From Brachionus rotundiformis (lineage: Eukaryota; Rotifera; Eurotatoria; Ploima; Brachionidae), in assembly GCA_016802295.1 (NCBI GenBank), contig JAESIW010000118.1, positions 2,026,000-2,089,999 of the forward strand: a stretch of 64,000 nucleotides of DNA, written 5' to 3'. Made by a program: the position numbers and the translations under genes. The notes beneath the pieces were generated by a model. The model was not told where the DNA came from, ran no database searches, and saw only the letters and a list, made by a program, of their open reading frames with translations. This document shows, in pieces, positions 57,407-64,000 of the stretch. Position 1 is the stretch's first letter. Each line of letters begins with the position of its first letter.

Positions 57407-58339
57407 TCAGACTAGCTGACCACAGCTATAAATTGTGACTGTTTGAGTCGGTTGACCACTTTTAGTTCCAACTGCTTCCATTTTTTTAACCACATCTAAA
57501 CCCTCAATAACATGACCAAAAACAACATGAACTCCGTCTAACCAGTCGGTTTTTTCTGTTGTTATAAAGAACTGAGATCCATTTGTGTCCTTTCCGGAGT
57601 TTGCCATCGATAATGTTCCAGCACCTTCATGTTTTAGAACAAAATTTTCATCTGCAAACTTAGATCCGTAAATGCTTTTTCCTCCAGTTCCATCTCCTTT
57701 GGTAAAATCTCCTCCTTGGCACATAAATTGAGGTATAATTCTATGAAAACTGCTTCCTTTGTACCCAAAACCTCTTTCGTGTGTGCACAATTGGCGAAAA
57801 TTTTCTGCAGTCATTGGCACCACATCTGCTCTTAGTTCAATGATTATTCGACCGACCTCTTTTTTGCCAATGCGTATATCAAAGAAAACTCTTGGATTAT
57901 TTTTAAATTTCTTCGCTGGTAGACTTTCAGTAATTGTCTCCCTTCCTTGAATTGTAACTTTAGCAGTTTCAGCCTTTGGTTCCTCTTCGGAACCCTCTGC
58001 ATCTTTCTTCATGTCATCAATTTTTCCCGCATACTCAGTCAACCAAGTGTCTTCGGTCCATACTGCTTTTGGCGCGCCCTGTTTCATCTGTGATGGTTTG
58101 GCATAAGTCACCCGAATCGTTCTGCCATAAATTTCGGACTCATTCATATTGTCGATGGCTGTCGCTGCATCTTCAACCGACTCAAATTCAACAAAACCGA
58201 ATCCTCTTGTCTTGCCAGTTTTAAAATCTAGTGGTATTTGAGCTGTATTCTCTCCAAATGGTATAAATGCCGATTGCAGTGTTTTTTCATCAACTTCCTC
58301 GGCAAGACCACCAACATACAAAATTTTTCTATTAGCCAT
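57407..58339 (-). CDS. PPIE: Peptidyl-prolyl isomerase E (cyclophilin 33)
   Basis: Single exon, 310 residues (human 301). An N-terminal RNA-recognition motif (about 5-83) shows RNP2 ILYVGGL and RNP1 KTRGFGFVEF. After a linker comes a cyclophilin domain (about 145-310): FFDIRIGKKEVGRIIIELRA, FHRIIPQFMCQGGDFTKGDG with the catalytic Arg and the Phe/Met/Gln pocket, NGSQFFITT, and WLDGVHVVFG with the cyclosporin-contact Trp. This RRM-cyclophilin fusion is specific to PPIE, a spliceosome component that in vertebrates also binds a PHD finger of MLL/KMT2A. Expression may be coordinated with TANGO6, which starts 169 bases away on the other strand. Confidence 0.97.
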   Translation of the reverse strand: MANRKILYVGGLAEEVDEKTLQSAFIPFGENTAQIPLDFKTGKTRGFGFVEFESVEDAATAIDNMNESEIYGRTIRVTYAKPSQMKQGAPKAVWTEDTWLTEYAGKIDDMKKDAEGSEEEPKAETAKVTIQGRETITESLPAKKFKNNPRVFFDIRIGKKEVGRIIIELRADVVPMTAENFRQLCTHERGFGYKGSSFHRIIPQFMCQGGDFTKGDGTGGKSIYGSKFADENFVLKHEGAGTLSMANSGKDTNGSQFFITTEKTDWLDGVHVVFGHVIEGLDVVKKMEAVGTKSGQPTQTVTIYSCGQLV

Positions 58340-58508
58340 ATCTAAGAGTATAAAAAAAATAATTTGAACGATTTTTTATATTTTTCAAATTAAATTATTT
58401 TAAACTGAATTTAATAGAATAAAAATTTGCACTTTTTATTAAAAATTTATTAAATTATTTTTTTCTATAAATAAAAGTAATGAAAAAATTCCGAATAGTG
58501 TAGATAAA
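58340..58508. promoter_or_regulatory. Compact bidirectional promoter between PPIE and TANGO6
   Basis: Only 169 bases separate the two start codons, so both promoters and 5' leaders must fit here. The stretch is AT-rich with no clear TATA or other motif; the call rests on geometry alone. Confidence 0.6.
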
Positions 58509-61322
58509 ATGAAGCTGAGCGAGGTTTTACCAATAATTCGTGATTTACAGACTCCAGCATCAAATTTGGACCAAACCAATCCTTCTAAAATATCTCTTAA
58601 TAGTATTATTGAAAACTGTTTGTCTAATTTTGGCTCCAAATATCCATCTAAATTGGCGGAAATAGATTCTAATGATGCTTTGTGGAAATTTGGACTGTTG
58701 GCACTCAAGCTTTTTAAAGAATTGAATGAGTCTGAGACAGAAATTGATTCAAGTGGGTGTCTTTTGAGCATTAATGATGAAAAATTGATAGCCCAACTAT
58801 CTCAACTAATTGTTTGCTTTACAATTCACTATAACTTAGAGGATCAGATTGGTATTCCGATTGAAAAACTGAGCCACTATGGAATCAATTTGACCAAAAA
58901 GCGAGACTTGGTCTCAGCTAAGGACAGAAACGAAAGGCTTTTTCAAGCTTTTAATATTTTTTATCAAATAAAATCAATTAAAAACCAAAATCTTAATCTA
59001 ATTCGGACATATTTCTACCGAAAGTATCTTCACGAATTTATCTGTGGACTAGTTCAACTAAACTTTTCTCCTAATCGGGTTCAAAAAGATGATAAATTCA
59101 TCAACTGGCTATGCAATGATTTGTTTGACGAATGTAATGGCGCTAATTTAGTGTCCAACCTAATAATGGCTCAAGGAACGAAGCCAAACCCTCAGACATT
59201 ATGGTTCACTGGTCGTATTGGTCAGCTCTTGACCAAGTGTCTGCTCCGACCAAATAGTGTAATGAATGTGATTAGAGCAGTTTTGACTGAAATGAACGCT
59301 GTGTCAACTGTAACACTGGCAAGTGATTGGAAAAAATGTGACATAGTTGCCAAAATTTTAGCCCAATGTCCTAAAAGTGTCGCAATCGACGACTATTTTA
59401 AGATAATAGGACCTCAAATTATATCTCTTTACTTTAGTCAAGATATTAAATTTTCTAGACATTTTTTACGTGTGGCCGGTTCAATTTATTCACTTTTTGC
59501 ACAAAGATATCCCGAAATGACCAGAAAGCACCTAACCAAACCAATTTTAGCTGGTTTCCAAGACATTTTAGAATTTAAAGCAAACTTTAAAATGTCTCAA
59601 GAGTCTTTTAGGAAGGAATTATACAAAATTAACACAGTTTTTGTCCAAAGCTCTGAGCCCAATATATATGCCTTTGACCAAATACCTTCCGAATTGGTAA
59701 TTTTTTTATTCAAAGCTTTCATAGAAATAAAACCAAGAATTAACTGCGAAAAAGTTAAGCAAAGTTTGGAAGAATTTCTCAAACTCTATCTGAAATTATC
59801 TTCTGATTCGGTCAAATTGCTACACCAGCTATTGTTGTCAGTGACTGATTTAAGTTATAACTTAAATTTTGACAAGTTTTCTGATGATAATGATGATGAC
59901 AAAAATGAAAAATCGAATGATATAAATGTAAATAACTATTCAGTTCCTGACGAGATTACCATTGAAATGGTCGATAAGCATTGTCAAGTTTTAACTTATT
60001 TAATTGAAAATTATAAAGAATTGCAGGTAAATTTTATGATTTTCTTGCTTAAAAACCTGGTTATTGAGGAACAGGACCAAAAATTGGCAAGTGATCAAGT
60101 TTTGCTTGAAATCGAAAGGAATATTGAGAAAAAATCACAAGAAATAAACTCAAAAATAATTTATTTTACCGAATTATCTAAATTATTTGAATGTATTGAC
60201 ATCCATTTAATAATTAAAAACTTTGAGGAAATAATTGAATTTTGTAGAATAATAATTGAAAATTTTATTAAATTTTACCAAGAAAGCAAAGATGACTCAG
60301 TATCTGGTGAATTAATTCAGTTAATTTTGAGTATAATATCTGTATTCACCACAGATACCATTGAGATAGATTATCAAGTCAAACAAAAACTTCAAGTTCT
60401 TGTACCTGGACTGGACAGTCTGAAAAAACTTCTTTTAAACACGGATATTGAGGATACAATTGACAGCCTGTATGTCAGTCTAGTCACCTATTTAGGTATA
60501 AAAACAGATAAAAAAGTCTTAGTTGAAGAAGTTGTGGAGGATGAATACTCAAGAGCAATAAGAGATATCAATGATCCTTTGATACCGGTCAAAGCTCACG
60601 GTTTTGTTCAATTGAGAAAGTTAATTGAGCAAAATAACCCAACATGCGTGGAAAATTTGAGCAAAGTGACAGAATTGTGTCTACATGGTGTCAAAAGCCA
60701 AGACAGCTATTTGTACTTGGCAGCAATTAATTGTATGATAGCTCTCACTGTTTATGAGCCCAAAAGCACACTTGACCCATTGATTGAGCATTTTATGCTG
60801 GGCAAAAATCTTGATGCTGAGGACAGGCTTAAAATAGGAGAAGTTTTGACCAAAACTATTCGCCAATTTAACCAATTAGTGCCCACGTATGGCTCCAAAT
60901 TGGTAAATGCGTTTCTGGTGGCACTCAAAACATCTGATGATGAAGTATTAAAATCAAGCTGCTTATCTAATTTAGGCGAAACATGCAAACTTCTTAACTA
61001 TTCGATTCATGACAATATTTATGAGATTCTAACTTGTTTGGGTTGTTTACTTGAGACAGACAAGTCAGTCCAAATCAAACGATCTGCAGTTATGGTCTTG
61101 AAAATGATAATTGAAGGTTTGGATAAAGATAGTTTTGTTCAAGTGCTAGGAAGTTCCATTACATCTTTGTATAAATTGCTCGTAAAAGTAAAAAATCTAG
61201 CTGAGGACGATGTAATAAGACTCAATTGTCAACTGGCAAGTGATTATTTGAACGAAATGGTAAAAGATTCTATGTTTCCCAAGCAAATTTTACAAAAAGA
61301 AATCAAAGTTTTACATCCGTAA
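58509..61322 (+). CDS. TANGO6: TANGO6 (TMCO7), transport and Golgi organisation protein 6
   Basis: Single exon, 937 residues (human about 1090). The protein is an alpha-solenoid of HEAT-like helices. The C-terminal 300 residues carry the conserved family block: RAIRDINDPLIPVKAHGFVQ, then SYLYLAAINCMIALTVYEP, DRLKIGEVLTKTIRQF, SCLSNLGETCKLLNYSI and the ending LNEMVKDSMFPKQILQKEI. An internal acidic stretch (DDNDDDKNEKSND) separates the halves. TANGO6 was found in fly screens for secretion and Golgi organisation; its molecular role is not settled and it is thought cytosolic. A 2.8-kb gene with no intron is unusual for this window. Confidence 0.9.
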   Translation: MKLSEVLPIIRDLQTPASNLDQTNPSKISLNSIIENCLSNFGSKYPSKLAEIDSNDALWKFGLLALKLFKELNESETEIDSSGCLLSINDEKLIAQLSQLIVCFTIHYNLEDQIGIPIEKLSHYGINLTKKRDLVSAKDRNERLFQAFNIFYQIKSIKNQNLNLIRTYFYRKYLHEFICGLVQLNFSPNRVQKDDKFINWLCNDLFDECNGANLVSNLIMAQGTKPNPQTLWFTGRIGQLLTKCLLRPNSVMNVIRAVLTEMNAVSTVTLASDWKKCDIVAKILAQCPKSVAIDDYFKIIGPQIISLYFSQDIKFSRHFLRVAGSIYSLFAQRYPEMTRKHLTKPILAGFQDILEFKANFKMSQESFRKELYKINTVFVQSSEPNIYAFDQIPSELVIFLFKAFIEIKPRINCEKVKQSLEEFLKLYLKLSSDSVKLLHQLLLSVTDLSYNLNFDKFSDDNDDDKNEKSNDINVNNYSVPDEITIEMVDKHCQVLTYLIENYKELQVNFMIFLLKNLVIEEQDQKLASDQVLLEIERNIEKKSQEINSKIIYFTELSKLFECIDIHLIIKNFEEIIEFCRIIIENFIKFYQESKDDSVSGELIQLILSIISVFTTDTIEIDYQVKQKLQVLVPGLDSLKKLLLNTDIEDTIDSLYVSLVTYLGIKTDKKVLVEEVVEDEYSRAIRDINDPLIPVKAHGFVQLRKLIEQNNPTCVENLSKVTELCLHGVKSQDSYLYLAAINCMIALTVYEPKSTLDPLIEHFMLGKNLDAEDRLKIGEVLTKTIRQFNQLVPTYGSKLVNAFLVALKTSDDEVLKSSCLSNLGETCKLLNYSIHDNIYEILTCLGCLLETDKSVQIKRSAVMVLKMIIEGLDKDSFVQVLGSSITSLYKLLVKVKNLAEDDVIRLNCQLASDYLNEMVKDSMFPKQILQKEIKVLHP

Positions 61323-61974
61323 ACAATTTTTATTTAAATATAAAATGTAAATAAATGTTTATGATAAAAAAAGAATTGGGTGTAATAAATGAGATAATAT
61401 TAAAACCATCAAACCCCCTTGAGGATTGTTTTTCTATGAAAATTTCTCATTTTAATTTTTTCGTTTTATTCAAAAACAAAAAATTTGAAAAATATCAAAT
61501 AAGTCTTATCAACTATCAAATATCTAATCTAAAAAAATAATAATTACTGATTAAATGACGGAAGTAAAAATTATGCAAAGCTTTAGTTTCTATCAATTTT
61601 TATTTATAAAAATTTTTTAGCTTTTACATTCATTAATTTAAATTAATTTAATGAAGATATATTTTGTTTTGGAAAATTGAAAATCTATTTTATTTTTAAA
61701 ATAAAGATTATTGACAACTAATAATAGGCTAGCATTATGGCATCAACTGCTCCAACAATAATATTCTAAATAATTGTATTATTTAACAAATCACAGACAA
61801 TGGTTCAAATAAAACAATATTCTGTGAATTAATTATTTTTATTTTTAAATCATCAATAAGAAATCAAACATTTAATGAACAAGTTTTAATTTCAAATTAT
61901 TTTTTTTAAATAAGGACTAATAAATTAGAGGCTAAGTTTTAATTATTTATTTTAAAATAAGAAGAAAAATGCTT
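61323..61974. other. Non-coding, convergent 3' region
   Basis: Between the TANGO6 stop and the 3' end of the minus-strand Cys-rich gene. No WD40-like exon is present, so the Cys-rich gene is short rather than cut off from a propeller. Confidence 0.55.
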
Positions 61975-62355
61975 TTACTGACTTAAACAGTTACAAATTG
62001 GAACATTGTTCAATCTGATGCATTGACCAGTTTGGAAATATCTACCTCTGCAGTGTAAATGGCAAATATTAACTTGGAATGGATCAGTTGCATCACACAA
62101 AAGATATTTACCACCATTTACAGTTTCCATACTACCTTGATCAAAAATATCATCGGCACATACGTTACATTCTGGTTTGATACTGGTAATGCATTGCTTG
62201 CAAGCTCTCTCACCATAACAGCCAAAACAAGCATTGAAAGTCATACTACAACCACTTAGGGCACATGTTGTCAGCCAATACTTTTGCTCAATCAATTCAC
62301 TCTCAAATGCTGAAACAAGCAATAATGTACTTATCAATAAGGCTCCTTTGAACAT
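61975..62355 (-). CDS. Short secreted 14-Cys protein, paralog 1
   Basis: Single exon, 126 residues: signal peptide (about 1-17, MFKGALLISTLLLVSAF) and one 14-Cys module beginning KYWLTTCALSGC and ending NNVPICNC. All fourteen cysteines align with the N-terminal module of the WD40 protein at 24.0-24.4 kb and with the next gene. Shared non-Cys positions include FN.C, GERACKQCI, CADDI, KYLLCDA, DPFQ and C.L.CRG. It is likely a disulphide-rich extracellular protein. I recognise no named domain. A GTAAAA just at the stop could act as a donor, but no downstream partner exon is visible. Confidence 0.85.
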   Translation of the reverse strand: MFKGALLISTLLLVSAFESELIEQKYWLTTCALSGCSMTFNACFGCYGERACKQCITSIKPECNVCADDIFDQGSMETVNGGKYLLCDATDPFQVNICHLHCRGRYFQTGQCIRLNNVPICNCLSQ

Positions 62356-63208
62356 TTTTTAAAATTTTAATATCCTTTATAAATAAATAAACACCTATTT
62401 ATAATATCTAATAAAACACAAGCTTTATTTCTCATGCATTCCTATAAATTTATCAAAACTTTAACAAGAATCTATATAACATAAAATTAATTGTCGAACA
62501 ATTCATTCCAGTGTGCTTTTAACTTGAGATAAATTAATCGGAAAAATTGTTTTCAAAGTTGAATTTTAAGAAACTCAAAAAATTACTTTTACTTTAAAAA
62601 TGTAGACTATTAAATTTCCAATTCAAACTAAATATAGTCAAAAATATTAAATTAATTTTATTTAAAATAAGCTTCAATTATTTTTTCTAATCGACTTGTT
62701 TAATTAAAATTAAATTCATTCTTTATTTTAAAATACTCTAATTAATTAGACAATAAATTAATTTCAAAGTTGACCAAATAATAATGGCAAATTAGATATT
62801 TCGATTTATATTAAAATTGTAAAAAAATTGATTTTATTTATTTTGATTTAAACCATATTGTCTTTAAATATAATTCTTCTAAGTGAAAAAATAATAAACC
62901 CATTAATTTTTTAACACTTCACATATCTAATTCCATCAGTCTTATTAAATTTATTTAATCATGGATAACATATACTTTAATATTCATTATTCGTTTAATT
63001 ATTAAGCATAATTATTAGCTGATTGCTAATTAATTTAACTCTTTCCAAGTATTGTGTTTTTTTAGTATAAAATGATCAAATTTTTTATTTCCATACTAGA
63101 GTTACACAGTATTACTCAATTTTACTGTAGATGTTTGTAAAAATATATTTTATTAAATAAATAAAACATTTTTTAATTATTTTTATTATGTTAATTATTA
63201 TTTTTTAA
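62356..63208. other. Non-coding spacer between the two Cys-rich paralogs
   Basis: AT-rich; includes the promoter of paralog 1 with a TATAAATA-like word about 20-30 bases upstream of its start. Confidence 0.5.
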
Positions 63209-63586
63209 TTAATTGCAATCACATATTGGAAAGTTAAGGATTCTGATGCATAGGCCACTGTCGAAGTATTTTCCTCTGCAATATAAATGACAAACAATTG
63301 TTTGGAAAGGATCTTTTGCGTCGCACAATAGATATTTGTTATTATTTATAACTTCTAGATCCTCCTCTTTATAAATATCATCAGCGCATTCCTTACAATT
63401 TGGATTTATGCTGATGATGCATTGCTTGCAGGCTCTCTCACCAAAACAGTTAAGACAAGAGTTGAACGCTAAACTGCAGCCAGTGAGATTACAAGTTATT
63501 AGCCAGAACTTTGGTTCAATTAATTTGGCTGATTGTATGACAGAAGTAAAAAATACCAAAACAATTATCAAGCTCTTTTTGTGCAT
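63209..63586 (-). CDS. Short secreted 14-Cys protein, paralog 2
   Basis: Single exon, 125 residues: signal peptide (MHKKSLIIVLVFFTSVIQSA) and a 14-Cys module from FWLITCNLTGC to NFPICDCN. It is closer to paralog 1 than to the WD40 protein (shared GERACKQCI and DPFQ), pointing to a local tandem duplication. The protein ends right after the last cysteine pair, where the WD40 protein continues into its Thr/Ser linker. Function unknown. Confidence 0.85.
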   Translation of the reverse strand: MHKKSLIIVLVFFTSVIQSAKLIEPKFWLITCNLTGCSLAFNSCLNCFGERACKQCIISINPNCKECADDIYKEEDLEVINNNKYLLCDAKDPFQTIVCHLYCRGKYFDSGLCIRILNFPICDCN

Positions 63587-64000
63587 ATTTAAAAAAACTG
63601 AACATTTTATTTCATTAAAAAGTCGAGTTTTACATCATAAATTTGAAACAAATTAAACAATTTGTTAAATTCACATTTAAAATAATTTATCTATTATCAA
63701 TCCTTTATTGATGACTTCTAGAATTTTTGTTTTGAAAATTAAAAATATTCAAATTATTATTTCATCTTAAAAAATATTTAAAATTAATTTATTGAATAAG
63801 TTTGTTAGAATCAAGTTTAACAAGCATAAAGTAAAATATATAGGATACATTTTTGTACCAAAGTCTGTTCGAAATGCTCAAAAATTTACTTAATTGAAAT
63901 TTATTTCCTTAATAATTTTCATTATATGCCAAAGTCTCCTAGAAATTAGTCCAATAATGTTGGTTCAACCATGTTCGATTTTAAAAAACATTCTTTTTAA
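63587..64000. other. Non-coding right edge of window
   Basis: AT-rich upstream flank of paralog 2; no gene seen. Confidence 0.5.

Overview
The window is nuclear DNA of a small AT-rich invertebrate, by eye about three-quarters A+T. Evidence is that most genes are split by very short GT..AG introns (about 45-90 nt), several proteins are animal-specific (integrin alpha, DEG/ENaC channels, SLC22, mitofusin, SPAG17), and there are nuclear tRNA genes and non-LTR retrotransposon relics. Gene density, intron size and a secreted Cys-rich/WD40 family fit a monogonont rotifer such as Brachionus; the genus is inference. There are no operons, CRISPR arrays or prokaryotic signals.

Layout. 1-2.1 kb: a fumarase-like exon fragment and a GC-richer island that looks like a retroelement remnant. 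2.1-13.6 kb (all minus): a putative 2OG-Fe(II) oxygenase, an orphan membrane protein, a nine-exon integrin alpha, PEX14 and ELP5. 14.4-16.3 kb (+): a four-exon SLC22 transporter with a tRNA-Arg gene antisense in its last intron. 16.9-21.8 kb (minus): a small SH2 protein, mitofusin and VPS26C. 22.4 kb (+): an RPS19BP1/AROS-like protein. 22.9-32.2 kb (minus): a secreted 14-Cys/WD40 protein, a CFAP119-like protein, MAIP1 and an Asn/Ser-rich orphan. 33-35.6 kb: a cluster of five tRNA-Arg genes. 36-37.6 kb: DEG/ENaC channel A. 38-46.4 kb (minus): the complete ten-exon SPAG17 gene, whose largest intron holds a hairpin-rich segment and a 329-bp inverted-repeat element. 47.1-47.8 kb: a 5'-truncated LINE with a 16-bp target duplication. 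48.4-56.9 kb: ataxin-3, then a duplicated block of TSPO and DEG/ENaC genes (two TSPO copies, one intact channel, one dead channel, one relic of the pair) and RRS1. 57.4-61.3 kb: PPIE and TANGO6, divergently transcribed from 169 bp. 61.9-63.6 kb: two short secreted 14-Cys proteins, paralogs of the N-terminus of the WD40 gene.

Most genes are unrelated housekeeping or ciliary functions placed side by side. Mitochondria/organelle: mitofusin, MAIP1, TSPO, PEX14. Trafficking: VPS26C, TANGO6. Ribosome and RNA: RRS1, RPS19BP1, PPIE, ELP5. Motile cilia: SPAG17 and the CFAP119-like gene. The parts most worth a second look are the secreted Cys-rich/WD40 family, the hairpin array in the SPAG17 intron, the tRNA-Arg cluster, and the TSPO-channel block with apparent gene conversion and gene death. 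Exon boundaries below were found by reading splice sites; for SPAG17, integrin, mitofusin, VPS26C, SLC22, the WD40 gene and TSPO every junction keeps frame.
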